From: Psychroserpens mesophilus
GTDB taxonomy: Bacteria > Bacteroidota > Bacteroidia > Flavobacteriales > Flavobacteriaceae
Length of the DNA: 64,000 nucleotides
Direction of reading: 5' to 3'
Assembly (NCBI RefSeq): GCF_000826645.1
Contig: NZ_JXJP01000001.1
Coordinates: 124,001-188,000, forward strand
Shown: in pieces, positions 26,926 to 36,156 of the stretch
Layout of the letters: each line of letters starts with the position of its first letter
How positions within the stretch are numbered: the first letter of the stretch is position 1
Made by a program: the position numbers and the translations under genes
The notes under the pieces: generated by a model
The model's input: the letters and a program-made list of their open reading frames with translations, nothing else
The model's database searches: none
Told to the model about the DNA's origin: nothing

Positions 26926-27044
26926 TTGGTAAAATTATAAAGAAATTTTGATGTTGTATCATTTTATATTTCAATACTTTTTACAGAATTATTAAGATTA
27001 ACATTGTTTATGATTTTTACTGTATAATTATTCGTTTAAAAACT

Positions 27045-27052
27045 TACTTTTG
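27045..27052 (+). promoter_or_regulatory. -7 promoter element before the glycosyltransferase gene
   Basis: TACTTTTG, 37 bases before the ATG at 27089. It lies only 7 bases before an in-frame TTG (27059), so the ATG is the more likely start. Confidence 0.55.
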
Positions 27053-27088
27053 TCATAGTTGATAAAAAAACAGGACGAGCATATAGTA

Positions 27089-27814
27089 ATGAGAGATGCA
27101 ATAGTCATTATACCAACCTATAATGAAATAGAAAACATAGAAGCTATTATCAGAGCGGTATTTTCTAATGAAAAACTGTTTGATATTTTGATTGTTGATG
27201 ATAACTCTCCAGATTTAACAGGTTTAAAAGTAAAACAATTACAAGGCGAGTTTGAAGACCAACTTTTTTTATTATCACGACAAGAAAAGACAGGGTTAGG
27301 TTCGGCATACATTGCAGGATTTAAATGGTGTTTGGAAAAACAATATGATTACATTTTTGAAATGGATGCTGATTTTTCACACAATCCTAACGATCTTGAA
27401 AAACTTTACAACGCTTGTGCTATTAACGGAGCAGACATGTCGATAGGATCACGATACATCAACAACAACATCAATGTCGTAAATTGGGATATGAAACGTT
27501 TGTTGTTATCTTATTTTGCATCCAAATATGTCAGGTTTATCACGAGAATGAAAATTCACGATACTACGGCCGGATTTGTATGTTACAAACGACGTGTTTT
27601 AGAAACTATTGATTTAGATAATATAAAGTTTGTTGGTTATGCGTTTCAAATTGAAATGAAATTTAAAGCTTACCTGAAAAAGTTTAAAATAGTAGAAGTT
27701 CCAGTTATTTTTACAGATAGAACAAAAGGAAAATCAAAAATGAGTGGGAGTATAATTTCAGAAGCTATTTTTGGTGTCATTAATATGAAACTAAAAAGCG
27801 TATTTAACACATAG
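27089..27814 (+). CDS. Polyprenol monophosphomannose synthase-like glycosyltransferase (GT2)
   Basis: 241 residues from the ATG at 27089. GT2 features: VIIPTYNEIENIEAIIRAVF, DILIVDDNSPD, and EMDADFSHNPND with the metal-binding DAD. The tail is hydrophilic with no membrane domain, as in the stand-alone Dpm1-like group that transfers mannose from GDP-mannose to a polyprenyl phosphate. Donor and acceptor are inferred from the family. Followed 31 bases later by dihydroorotase and a DUF4296 gene; likely one transcript. Confidence 0.88.
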   Translation: MRDAIVIIPTYNEIENIEAIIRAVFSNEKLFDILIVDDNSPDLTGLKVKQLQGEFEDQLFLLSRQEKTGLGSAYIAGFKWCLEKQYDYIFEMDADFSHNPNDLEKLYNACAINGADMSIGSRYINNNINVVNWDMKRLLLSYFASKYVRFITRMKIHDTTAGFVCYKRRVLETIDLDNIKFVGYAFQIEMKFKAYLKKFKIVEVPVIFTDRTKGKSKMSGSIISEAIFGVINMKLKSVFNT

Positions 27815-27845
27815 TGCGATTATTAAAGGTTGATAATTTACATAC

Positions 27846-29192
27846 ATGAAAACGAAAACAACACTTATTAAAAATGCCAGAATTGTAAATGAAGGCAAAA
27901 TTGTAGAGGGTGACATATTAATTGAAGGTGATATTATTAAGGAAGTTTCTGACTCTATAAGTGCAAAATCTGCGGATGTTGTCATTATTGATGTAGAAGG
28001 TAACTATGTATTTCCTGGAGCAATAGATGATCAAGTTCATTTTAGAGAGCCTGGTCTTACACACAAAGCAAACATTGAAACAGAATCTAAAGCAGCTATT
28101 GCTGGTGGAATTACATCTTTTATTGAGATGCCTAATACGAACCCGCAAACAACTACAGTTGAAGCTTTAGAACATAAATTTGATATTGCTTCTAAAACAT
28201 CGTATGCCAATTATTCCTTCATGTTTGGAGGTACAAACGATAATCTAGATGAAATTAAAAAAGTCGATCCTAAAACGGTTGCTGGGTTAAAATTGTTTTT
28301 AGGGTCTTCAACAGGTAATATGTTAGTTGACGACCCAAACGTGTTAGAAAAAATCTTCAAAAGCACCAATATGGTGATATCAGTACATTGTGAAGATGAA
28401 GCTACCATTCGGAAAAATCTTCAAGAGCATATAGATCAATATGGTGACGATATTCCTATAGGCAAGCACCCAATAATCAGAAGTGAAGACGCTTGTTATA
28501 TATCGTCTTCAAAAGCCATAGAGCTCGCCAAAAAAACGGGAGCGAGATTACATGTGTTTCATTTGTCAACAGGAAAAGAAACCAGTTTATTTTCAAATAA
28601 AATTCCGTTAAAAGATAAAAAAATTACGGCCGAAGTCTGTATTCATCATTTGTGGTTTAGTGATGAAGACTACGATAAAAAAGGAACTTTAATCAAATGG
28701 AATCCAGCAGTTAAAACAGTAAAAGACAGAGATCAACTTTGGAAAGCGCTTCTAGACGGAAGAATTGACGTCATTGCAACAGATCATGCACCACATACCT
28801 TAGAAGAAAAGAAAAATAAATATACCAAAGCCCCTTCTGGCGGACCTTTAGTTCAGCACGCTTTTGTTGCTATGATTGAAATGTTTCATAGAGGAAAAAT
28901 TTCTTTAGAAAAGATTGCTGAAAAAATGTGTCACAATCCTTCCATTTTATTTGAAGTAGAAAAGCGAGGGTACATAAAACCTGGTTATTTTGCCGATTTA
29001 GTGGTTATTGACATTAATAATCCATGGTCTGTAAATAAAGAGAATATTTTATATAAATGTGGCTGGTCGCCTTTTGAAGGTACTACGTTTAAGTCTAGAA
29101 TAACACATACGTTTGTAAATGGTGTTTTAGCATACAATAATTTTAAAGTTATTGATGTTAAAGCTGGTAAACGATTAACTTTTAACAGATGA
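27846..29192 (+). CDS. pyrC: Dihydroorotase (class I, Bacteroidota form)
   Basis: 448 residues. Amidohydrolase motifs: AIDDQVHFREPG (61-70), carboxylated-Lys region AGLKLFLGSS, VHCEDE, FHLST and IATDHAPHT with the catalytic Asp. The first metal-binding HxH is replaced by Q63-V-H65, a change I associate with Bacteroidota dihydroorotases. It cyclises carbamoyl-aspartate in pyrimidine synthesis. The symbol follows function; an allantoinase-type amidohydrolase is the alternative. Its last 4 bases overlap the DUF4296 gene (ATGA). Confidence 0.88.
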   Translation: MKTKTTLIKNARIVNEGKIVEGDILIEGDIIKEVSDSISAKSADVVIIDVEGNYVFPGAIDDQVHFREPGLTHKANIETESKAAIAGGITSFIEMPNTNPQTTTVEALEHKFDIASKTSYANYSFMFGGTNDNLDEIKKVDPKTVAGLKLFLGSSTGNMLVDDPNVLEKIFKSTNMVISVHCEDEATIRKNLQEHIDQYGDDIPIGKHPIIRSEDACYISSSKAIELAKKTGARLHVFHLSTGKETSLFSNKIPLKDKKITAEVCIHHLWFSDEDYDKKGTLIKWNPAVKTVKDRDQLWKALLDGRIDVIATDHAPHTLEEKKNKYTKAPSGGPLVQHAFVAMIEMFHRGKISLEKIAEKMCHNPSILFEVEKRGYIKPGYFADLVVIDINNPWSVNKENILYKCGWSPFEGTTFKSRITHTFVNGVLAYNNFKVIDVKAGKRLTFNR

Positions 29193-29635
29193 TAAAACGG
29201 GTAGGTATTCTTCTTTTTATATTTGGGCTTTGCTTCGCTTGCAACAAGATAGAGAAACCTGAAAAGCCAGATGATTTAATTGATAAGAATAAGATGGTCG
29301 ATATACTTTTTGATGTGTTTGTTTTTAATGCAGCAAAAGGAACAGATAAAAGCATACTGGAAGATAACAATGTAACTCCTAATATTTACATTTATAAAAA
29401 ATATCAAATAGACAGTCTTCAATTTGTAAAGAGCAACGAATTTTACGCTTATGATATAAAAACTTACGAGGAGATGATTAGTAAGGTAGAAGCTAAAATC
29501 ACGGCAAAGAAAGAACAATTTCAGAAAACAGTTGATTTAGAAGAAGAACGCAGAAAAAAAAGATTGGATTCTATTAAAAAATTAGGAGATTCTATTAGCC
29601 CTTTAAATACTCCGAGAATTTTTAAGAAAGATTAA
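29189..29635 (+). CDS. DUF4296 lipoprotein
   Basis: 148 residues. Lipobox LCFAC (Cys18) after a short signal sequence. KPDDLIDKNKMVDILFDVFVF is the DUF4296 signature, followed by a helical region and a charged, Lys/Glu-rich tail (EEERRKKRLDSIKKLGDS). Function unknown. It overlaps the dihydroorotase stop by 4 bases, so translation is probably coupled. Confidence 0.85.
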   Translation: MIKRVGILLFIFGLCFACNKIEKPEKPDDLIDKNKMVDILFDVFVFNAAKGTDKSILEDNNVTPNIYIYKKYQIDSLQFVKSNEFYAYDIKTYEEMISKVEAKITAKKEQFQKTVDLEEERRKKRLDSIKKLGDSISPLNTPRIFKKD

Positions 29636-30654
29636 GATCTTGCCATGTCTTTGAGATAGAATTCACAAACTTTAGTGATAGAGTTATCAATAGCTCTAAA
29701 CTCGATATCAAGGCTGCTTTTAATTTTTGTATTATCATAAAATGTTTTAGTTCTAACCGATTTGGCAAGTTGTTTTGAAAGTTTTCTTCGCTTACCAAAC
29801 AATATACTCGTTAGCCAATCTAAACGCCAACCGATTTCTAGAATGAGAGGACTAGCTTCTTTTCTTGCTGGTTTAACGTGTAACTGTTGAGCAACTTTTT
29901 TCTGAAATTCATTAAATGTTAGGTTTTCAGAAACTAAGATATAACGTTCATTACTAATATCACTATTCATTAGGCTAAACATACTGTCACAAACATCCCA
30001 AACATCAACATACCCAGACGAGCCTGATCCATAGTATTTCATTCCTCTATGCACCATTTTAAACAAATTCCCGCTACTACCTCCTTTCCAAAAACCTGGA
30101 CCTAAAATTATTCCAGGATTGACTATAACAGCTGGAACGCCTTCTTGTGTGCCTCTCCAGACTTCCATTTCAGCACCATACTTTGTAATGGCATACACAC
30201 TATTATCTTCTTCTGGATTCCATTCGGTTTGTTCTGTGACCAATTGATCAGGATTTGCTTCTTGACCAATAGCTGCTATAGAACTCACATAACACAATTT
30301 TTTAATATTATTTGAAATAGAAAGATTCACTATGTTTGCCGTTCCCTCAATATTTATGGTTCTGAGTTGGTGGTATTTATTAGGTTCAAAACTCACGAAC
30401 GCTGCACAGTGATAAACGTAATCAATGTCTTTAAAAGCCATTTCTAATGCAGGTACGTCATTTAAATTGGCTTCAATCCATTCAATTTTAGCGTAAAGTG
30501 CTTTATGATTTTCACTGTAATAGGAGAATACATGTTTCACGCGTTCTAATGTGTGTGGTCTTCTAAAAATTGCTCTAACCTGCTTATTTTCACTAACAAG
30601 TTTGTGCAATAAATGAGAACCTACTAATCCTGTGCCTCCTGTTACTAAAATCAT
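29632..30654 (-). CDS. NAD-dependent epimerase/dehydratase family protein
   Basis: 340 residues. Extended SDR fold: ILVTGGTGLVGSHLLHKL at 2-19, DIDYVYHCAAFVSF, CYVSSIAAIG and the catalytic YAITKYG with Tyr and Lys near 155-159. Homologues act on nucleotide sugars or dihydroflavonol-like substrates; the substrate is not decided here. Its stop overlaps the convergent DUF4296 gene by 4 bases, and it is divergent from tyrS. Confidence 0.87.
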   Translation of the reverse strand: MILVTGGTGLVGSHLLHKLVSENKQVRAIFRRPHTLERVKHVFSYYSENHKALYAKIEWIEANLNDVPALEMAFKDIDYVYHCAAFVSFEPNKYHQLRTINIEGTANIVNLSISNNIKKLCYVSSIAAIGQEANPDQLVTEQTEWNPEEDNSVYAITKYGAEMEVWRGTQEGVPAVIVNPGIILGPGFWKGGSSGNLFKMVHRGMKYYGSGSSGYVDVWDVCDSMFSLMNSDISNERYILVSENLTFNEFQKKVAQQLHVKPARKEASPLILEIGWRLDWLTSILFGKRRKLSKQLAKSVRTKTFYDNTKIKSSLDIEFRAIDNSITKVCEFYLKDMARS

Positions 30655-30692
30655 TTTGTAAAATTAGTCTTTTTTCTTTTGAGCTATACATC

Positions 30693-30700
30693 TATCTTTG
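30693..30700 (+). promoter_or_regulatory. -7 promoter element before tyrS
   Basis: TATCTTTG, 24 bases before the tyrS ATG at 30725. The in-frame TTG at 30698 is part of this element and is not a start. Confidence 0.6.
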
Positions 30701-30724
30701 CGCAATATTAGTAAAACACTTGTT

Positions 30725-32017
30725 ATGTTAAAGAATTTTGTTGAGGAGTTACAATGGAGAGGTATGATTCATGATACGATGCCTGGTGCTGAAGCGCATT
30801 TAATGGAAGCAATGCGTTCTGCATATGTCGGATTTGATCCTACTGCAGACTCTTTGCATATTGGGAATCTGGTTCCAATTATGTTATTAGCCCATTATCA
30901 GCGTTGTGGACATAAACCTTTTGCTTTGGTTGGAGGTGCAACAGGAATGATAGGTGATCCTTCAGGAAAATCGAGCGAGCGTAATTTGCTGGATGAAAAA
31001 ACGTTGCGTCATAATCAGGAAGCTATAAAAAAACAATTGGCTCATTTTTTAGATTTTGAAAGTGATGTGCCAAACTCGGCTGTTTTGGTAAATAACTACG
31101 ATTGGATGAAAGAATTTTCATTTTTAGAATTTATTCGTGATGTCGGGAAACATATTACGGTCAATTATATGATGGCTAAAGATTCGGTGAAAAATAGAAT
31201 TTCATCTGAATCTACCGATGGTATGTCCTTTACAGAATTCACCTACCAATTGGTTCAAGGCTATGATTTTTTGCATTTATATAAAACCAGTGATTGTACC
31301 ATTCAAATGGGAGGAAGTGATCAATGGGGAAATATTACAACAGGAACTGAATTGATTCGTCGAATTGCTCAAGGCAAAGGCTTTGCGATTACATGTCCGT
31401 TAATTACGAAAAGCGATGGTTCAAAATTTGGAAAATCTGAAGGTGGAAATGTTTGGCTGGATGCAAACAGAACATCACCCTATAAGTTTTACCAGTACTG
31501 GTTGAATTCAAGTGATGAAGATGCTGAAAAATATATTAAAATCTTCACCTTTTTAACTGAAAATGAAATCAAACAAATTATTACAGACCATCAAGAAGCG
31601 CCTCATCAACGTGGACTTCAAAAGCGTTTAGCTGAAGAGATCACAACCATGGTACATTCTAAATCTGATTTTGAGAATGCAGAAAAAGCATCCAATATTT
31701 TGTTTAGTAAAAGTTTCAAAGCTGATATTAAAACCTTAGATGAAAATACCTTTTTAGATGTGTTTGAAGGCGTGCCTCAAGCTGAAATTTCTAAAGCTGA
31801 GTTATCAGAATTAGATATGATTGGAGCATTGGCTGCTCAAACAAATTTCTTGGCATCTAATAGCGAAGCTCGTCGCGCCTTAAAAGAAAATGCTGTCGCT
31901 GTAAATAAAGAAAAGGTTGCTGAAGATTACCAGTTATCTGAAGACGATCTGATTAATGATAAGTATATTATTCTCAATAAAGGAAAGAAAAACACTTACA
32001 TTATTAAAGTATCTTAG
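30725..32017 (+). CDS. tyrS: Tyrosine--tRNA ligase
   Basis: 430 residues from the ATG at 30725. Class I motifs: HIGN near 45-48 ([14 protein letters not shown]) and KFGKS ([14 protein letters not shown]). Tyrosine-pocket residues appear in [24 protein letters not shown]. The C-terminal 70 residues form an S4-like RNA-binding domain ([17 protein letters not shown]). Charges tRNA-Tyr. Downstream are two inverted family A repeats and a strong hairpin. Confidence 0.97.
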   Translation: MLKNFVEELQWRGMIHDTMPGAEAHLMEAMRSAYVGFDPTADSLHIGNLVPIMLLAHYQRCGHKPFALVGGATGMIGDPSGKSSERNLLDEKTLRHNQEAIKKQLAHFLDFESDVPNSAVLVNNYDWMKEFSFLEFIRDVGKHITVNYMMAKDSVKNRISSESTDGMSFTEFTYQLVQGYDFLHLYKTSDCTIQMGGSDQWGNITTGTELIRRIAQGKGFAITCPLITKSDGSKFGKSEGGNVWLDANRTSPYKFYQYWLNSSDEDAEKYIKIFTFLTENEIKQIITDHQEAPHQRGLQKRLAEEITTMVHSKSDFENAEKASNILFSKSFKADIKTLDENTFLDVFEGVPQAEISKAELSELDMIGALAAQTNFLASNSEARRALKENAVAVNKEKVAEDYQLSEDDLINDKYIILNKGKKNTYIIKVS

Positions 32018-32051
32018 TTTAATAGTCGTTGTGGTCGAAATATAAATGTAT

Positions 32052-32078
32052 CGTCATTCTAAACTTGTTTCAGAATCA
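32052..32078 (-). repeat. Dispersed repeat, family A (diverged)
   Basis: CGTCATTCTAAACTTGTTTC then AGAATCA. Same orientation as the copies at 40680 and 49789; the stem has lost some pairs. It faces the second copy 28 bases away. Confidence 0.7.
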
Positions 32079-32105
32079 TATTACGCAATTAGAAACCCTC
32101 ATGAT

Positions 32106-32133
32106 GGGACCCTGAAATAAATTCAGGGTGACG
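32106..32133 (+). repeat. Dispersed repeat, family A (inverted)
   Basis: Stem CCCTGAA/TTCAGGG (32110-32116 with 32122-32128) ending in GTGACG. It is in the opposite orientation to the copy at 32052, making a head-to-head pair in the tyrS-luxE interval. Confidence 0.75.
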
Positions 32134-32160
32134 TAATCGCAAACTTAGTTTATTATAGAA

Positions 32161-32188
32161 AAACGCCTCATCATTTGATGAGGCGTTT
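32161..32188 (-). terminator. Strong hairpin terminator in the tyrS/luxE convergent region
   Basis: A 13-bp perfect stem AAACGCCTCATCA/TGATGAGGCGTTT with a 2-nt gap. The T run is on the minus side (TTTTTC), so it best serves the minus-strand luxE-like transcript. Confidence 0.85.
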
Positions 32189-32204
32189 CACATTAACCAA
32201 CCAA

Positions 32205-32339
32205 CTATTTTGAAGCTAATCTTCCTTTTTCATAGAACTCTTTAACTATTCCAAAAATCATAGCTTCAATAATTAAGTCGTGTTTAATATGAGAACCTTT
32301 CGTTGATGATTTATAAAAGAATGTTAAAGTACCATTAAA
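32205..32339 (-). other. Short coding-like open frame without a start codon, downstream of the luxE-like gene
   Basis: A 44-codon open frame overlapping the last 16 bases of the luxE-like gene and ending at a TAG. Its product would include HIKHDLIIEAMIFGIVKEFY and EKGRLASK, with codon choice like real genes here. No ATG, GTG or TTG opens it; the first ATG leaves only 18 codons. It could be a decayed gene end or chance. The transcript terminator lies after it. Confidence 0.3.
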
Positions 32340-33304
32340 TTACAACCTCTGATATCACTGGAGTCAAAACGACCAATAATTTCAAAAGAACCATCTAAAG
32401 CTATACGACCCAAATCTTGAGTCGCAATAAACGAACATGAATTAATATTGGCTAGGTCTATTACATTAATACCTCCAGTTTTTTCATGAGATTGAAGCGT
32501 GAGTGCATCTTCAGGATCACGAGTGAGAACTCGCATCCAGTTTGAGCATTCAAAATTACCATGACCTTTAGAATAGGCTTGACTCAGCAATTCGGTCATG
32601 CCATATTCGCTATGAATGTGTAAAACACCAAAACCTTGTTTTAAGATGGCATGTAATTCGGCTCTAACGAGTTCTTTTCTTCGACCTTTCATGCCACCAG
32701 TTTCCATAATAATGGTATTATTAAGCTGAAATTGATACTGTTCTACCAAATCTAATAATGCAAATGAAACACCAATGAGCAGTACTTTTTTGCCTTGTGA
32801 ATCTAAACTTATAAGCTGTTCTTTTAATTCTGAAACGTTATCTAAATAAAAGCCGCTTTCAGGATGTTTAGATTGTTGAATCATATCATTTACCATATAA
32901 ATCAAAGATGAGCCTTGACGCTCTAAGTAGCTTGGTAATAAGGCTAGAATAACATAATCTTCAATATTTCCGTAGAATTGCTGAAATCCTTTTCTGAAAC
33001 TTTCTTTATAAACGTTTAAATCGGTTACATAATGTTTACTGGTAATACTTCCTGTAGTGCCACTACTTGAAAAGATCGCTTCAATAGGATCGTTAGAACT
33101 CAGTACCTGATGACTTTTAAAAAACTGAATGGGTAAAAACGGAATATCTTCTATTCGCTTAATATCACTTGGATGTTTGTATAATAAATCACAAAAAGAG
33201 CGGTACACAGAATTAGTCTCAAATTGAAATTTAAAAATTTCCAATGCCATTGCATTGAAGTCGTCTTCTGAAGAAATTGAAAAAATATCCTGAGTGTTTA
33301 TCAT
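32324..33304 (-). CDS. LuxE-like acyl-protein synthetase / acyltransferase
   Basis: 326 residues from the ATG at 33304 (an upstream GTG is also possible). It has the adenylation-type loop IFSSSGTTGSITSKHYV, GGMKGRRKELVRAELHAIL, HSEYGMTELLSQAYSK and the C-terminal GRFDSSDIRGCNLM typical of the LuxE family. LuxE activates fatty acids as acyl-AMP in luminous bacteria. No luxC, D, A or B is near, so light production is not implied; the acyl substrate is unknown. Confidence 0.85.
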   Translation of the reverse strand: MINTQDIFSISSEDDFNAMALEIFKFQFETNSVYRSFCDLLYKHPSDIKRIEDIPFLPIQFFKSHQVLSSNDPIEAIFSSSGTTGSITSKHYVTDLNVYKESFRKGFQQFYGNIEDYVILALLPSYLERQGSSLIYMVNDMIQQSKHPESGFYLDNVSELKEQLISLDSQGKKVLLIGVSFALLDLVEQYQFQLNNTIIMETGGMKGRRKELVRAELHAILKQGFGVLHIHSEYGMTELLSQAYSKGHGNFECSNWMRVLTRDPEDALTLQSHEKTGGINVIDLANINSCSFIATQDLGRIALDGSFEIIGRFDSSDIRGCNLMVL

Positions 33305-33327
33305 CACAACAAAAGTAGGTAAAAAGA

Positions 33328-33355
33328 AAAAGCGTTGCCAACAGACAACGCTTTT
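33328..33355 (-). terminator. Terminator between the T9SS gene and luxE-like gene
   Basis: A 10-bp perfect stem AAAAGCGTTG/CAACGCTTTT (33328-33337 with 33346-33355); on the minus strand it ends in TTTTTCTTTTT. It terminates the large T9SS gene upstream on that strand. Confidence 0.88.
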
Positions 33356-33379
33356 AAATAGCTTATAAAGATTAAGTGA

Positions 33380-35473
33380 TTACTTAATGATTAATTTTTT
33401 AGTAACTGAAGCATTATTTTGAGTCACCTTCATGATGTAAACTCCTGAATTAAGAGTTGATACATTTAAACGGTTGTTATTTAATGTTTCATTAAGTATT
33501 TGTTTTCCTAATACATCGAAAACAGTTACTGAAATCGCTGCGCTGTTAGCACTTGCAATATTTACATAACCTAATGATGTTGGGTTAGGATATACTTTAA
33601 AAGAATCAGCTGTAAACTCATTTACAGATAAAGTCGTTGGTGTTACTTCAGCCCATGAAGTACCAATACGCAATTCATCAAATAATACAAATGGCGTTTC
33701 TCCAGTTGAATCTTGTCTAATCGCAAATTGATTTAAACTAGTTTGTGGAGATCCATCTGTATCAGTAGCATTAGCAGCAGGAGCACTTCCACCAAATGTA
33801 GCATCACTTGGATTAACCCAAGCGTTCATAACTCCAGAAGTGGTATCATAACTCATGACAACTAAAACAGTAGATCCAGTTGTAAGTATTGTTGGATCAA
33901 GAGATCCACCAGAAGGAATTGTATTTCCATTAGAGATCCCAATTTGATATTGACCAGCACCACCTTGCGCAGATGGAGGAAGTACAGGAACATACCATAA
34001 TCTTGCATCAAAACTTCCTAATAAAGCAAAATAACCTGCAGATGTAGCCAAGCTGTTATCTGTTACATTAATTAAAAAAGAAGCATATAAAGTACCACTA
34101 GTAACTGCTGTAAATTCAATTGCTGGATCACTTCCACCTCCATCAAAAGTAATATGGTTTCCAGTTTGGTTTGAACCAGCTAGGTTTGTATAAGTTAATC
34201 CACCAGGACCACCAATTAATACTTCATCTGTACTATCTGATATATTTGACCAGTTTGAAGCATCGATAAGTTGAGTACCTGCTGTGTAGTTAAATCCTTC
34301 ATATAAAGGAAGAGCTAAAGAAGGGTCGCAATCAGGACTGTTTATGTTTCTTGTGAAACTACAGCTACTATTAACTGGGTTTCCATCAAATGATACAGTG
34401 AAGTCTGTTCCTTCAGTAATACCTGTAATGGTAATTGTTCCATCTGCAACAGTTGTAGGATTATCACCTCCAACTGTTCCAACACCACCTGTGTCGATTG
34501 TATAGTTAGTAGTTGCACCACCAGTATATTCTAAAGTTACATTATAAGTGTCAGTTCCAGGAGTAATTGCATCACATGTAGCAGTAATGGTTCCTACTTG
34601 CAAGTCACAAGGAAAAGAGATACTAAAGTCAACCATATCTGTATCTAAAACACCTCCATTTACCAATTCAACTGATACCGAAAACGTATCACCATCAGCA
34701 GTAGGAGAAATTGTAAACGGACTTGTAACTCCGTTAGTTGTTACAGGTGCACCACCATTAGTCGTAACTGAGATATTTACAGTTGCTCCAGGCGCATTTG
34801 CTACTGTCCACTCTACATCAACAGATGCAGTTCCTGAATCAAGTGCTTGTCCGTTGTTAGGAGAAGTGATATTAATTGTTGGATCTGTATTCATTGTTGG
34901 TGAGTATGTTCCTATTGGAAAAACAGAACCACAAGAGGCGTTAGTAGTACAGCCATCGGTTGCATCAGCACCACTGAATGTCCAGCTAGCCAGTTGAAAA
35001 GTCATTCCATCAGGTCCAGTTCCATCCACTCTGTAAGCCCATCCATCAAGATATTCCCATGGTGTACCATTACCATCTACGTTGATATCACCAAATGTAT
35101 CAATGACGTTACCGTTTTGAAATAATTCAACAGCATCATCACCATTAATAGCCATTGATCCGTCAGTGTAGTTAGGAGCAAAACCAAAAAAAGCAGTGAA
35201 ATTAGGCTCCTCTGTTGATATATAAATAAAATCACCAGCTGTAGCTGACTCAGCAGGTAGCGTGAATTCTTCTCCATCTGTTCCTTGACCATTATTAGCA
35301 CTACCAATTCCATAAACACTTAAATCTGGTATGTTATTTACAACATAAAGCTCAACACCTTTAGGAGTTCCTCCAGTCAGAGGCCCATCGTATGTGCCTG
35401 TAATTATCAGGTCTTGTCCAAAAGACAAACTAGTAACCAATATGGCTACCATTAAAAAGTAAAGTTTTTTCAT
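33380..35473 (-). CDS. Large secreted protein with lamin-tail-like domain and T9SS sorting domain
   Basis: 697 residues. Signal peptide (1-19, ending SLSFGQ), a lamin-tail-like domain (about 20-140: ITGTYDGPLTGGTPKGVELY, NGDDAVELFQNGNVIDTFGD), Ig-like/beta repeats (about 195-385), a lectin-like region (about 390-610), and a C-terminal T9SS type A domain (about 625-697: VYPNPTSLGYVNIASAN, SGVYIMKVTQNNASVTKKLI). Exported to the surface or medium through T9SS. Binding target unknown. Confidence 0.87.
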   Translation of the reverse strand: MKKLYFLMVAILVTSLSFGQDLIITGTYDGPLTGGTPKGVELYVVNNIPDLSVYGIGSANNGQGTDGEEFTLPAESATAGDFIYISTEEPNFTAFFGFAPNYTDGSMAINGDDAVELFQNGNVIDTFGDINVDGNGTPWEYLDGWAYRVDGTGPDGMTFQLASWTFSGADATDGCTTNASCGSVFPIGTYSPTMNTDPTINITSPNNGQALDSGTASVDVEWTVANAPGATVNISVTTNGGAPVTTNGVTSPFTISPTADGDTFSVSVELVNGGVLDTDMVDFSISFPCDLQVGTITATCDAITPGTDTYNVTLEYTGGATTNYTIDTGGVGTVGGDNPTTVADGTITITGITEGTDFTVSFDGNPVNSSCSFTRNINSPDCDPSLALPLYEGFNYTAGTQLIDASNWSNISDSTDEVLIGGPGGLTYTNLAGSNQTGNHITFDGGGSDPAIEFTAVTSGTLYASFLINVTDNSLATSAGYFALLGSFDARLWYVPVLPPSAQGGAGQYQIGISNGNTIPSGGSLDPTILTTGSTVLVVMSYDTTSGVMNAWVNPSDATFGGSAPAANATDTDGSPQTSLNQFAIRQDSTGETPFVLFDELRIGTSWAEVTPTTLSVNEFTADSFKVYPNPTSLGYVNIASANSAAISVTVFDVLGKQILNETLNNNRLNVSTLNSGVYIMKVTQNNASVTKKLIIK

Positions 35474-35593
35474 AATTTATATAATTAGATTGATAATAAA
35501 AATTGCGGAACAAATATAACAAGAATTAAGGATTTTCACTAATTAATAAAGTGATAAAGTGCTATTTTACAATATGATAATATAGCTTTCTAA

Positions 35594-35926
35594 TTACCTC
35601 ACTACCAATTTTCTAGTTGCAGATAATTCATTCTCTTTAATTTTTAGAATGTATAGACCTGGAGCTAATTTAGAGATATTAATGGATTTACCTAATACTG
35701 AAGTAGAAATTACCTTGTTGCCTAAAACATCGTATATCTCAATGGTTTTAGGTAAATTATGTTTGGAAGTAATAAAGAGTTTATCTGATGTTGTCGGATT
35801 TGGAAATATGGATAATTCTTCAATTTCACCAGACAATGTTTTGTTAGAATCCATCAATTGTGCATTGCCCAAAAGTGGTAAACTTATCAAACAAAATACT
35901 AAACAAAGAAAGAAGTAGTTTTTCAT
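35594..35926 (-). CDS. Mini T9SS protein: signal peptide plus sorting domain only
   Basis: 110 residues from an ATG at 35926 (ATG at 35929 and a TTG further upstream also in frame). Signal peptide ends near LLGNAQ; after about 15 residues comes a full type A sorting domain (LSIFPNPTTSDKLFITSK, KTIEIYDVLGNKVI, GLYILKIKENELSATRKLVV). There is no passenger domain. It lies upstream of the large T9SS gene on the same strand, 120 bases away. It may be a decoy, a shuttle-load modulator or a remnant. Confidence 0.8.
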   Translation of the reverse strand: MKNYFFLCLVFCLISLPLLGNAQLMDSNKTLSGEIEELSIFPNPTTSDKLFITSKHNLPKTIEIYDVLGNKVISTSVLGKSINISKLAPGLYILKIKENELSATRKLVVR

Positions 35927-36156
35927 CATAAACAAAATTATAGTACTGAAATTATTTATAAATTACCAAATTCTATACCAAAAAAATGTTAAACTGAAGA
36001 AATCTTTAAATATGTTTACAAAGTTTCATGTTAAGGTTAACTTAATGTTATTAATGAAATGTAGTCTATAAGGTTTTGTTATTAATCCTATCTTTACATT
36101 AGATTTTTAAAATCTAATTAACAATAAACCTTTGACATTAAAGGACTCGTTTAATT

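Noticed and set aside
32324-33304. Bioluminescence operon
   Set aside because: Only a LuxE-like gene is present; no luxC, luxD, luxA or luxB frames lie on either strand nearby.
34548-34997. 149-codon frame opposite the large T9SS gene
   Set aside because: It is antisense to Thr/Val/Pro-rich repeats, and its low-complexity product is what such a shadow would give.
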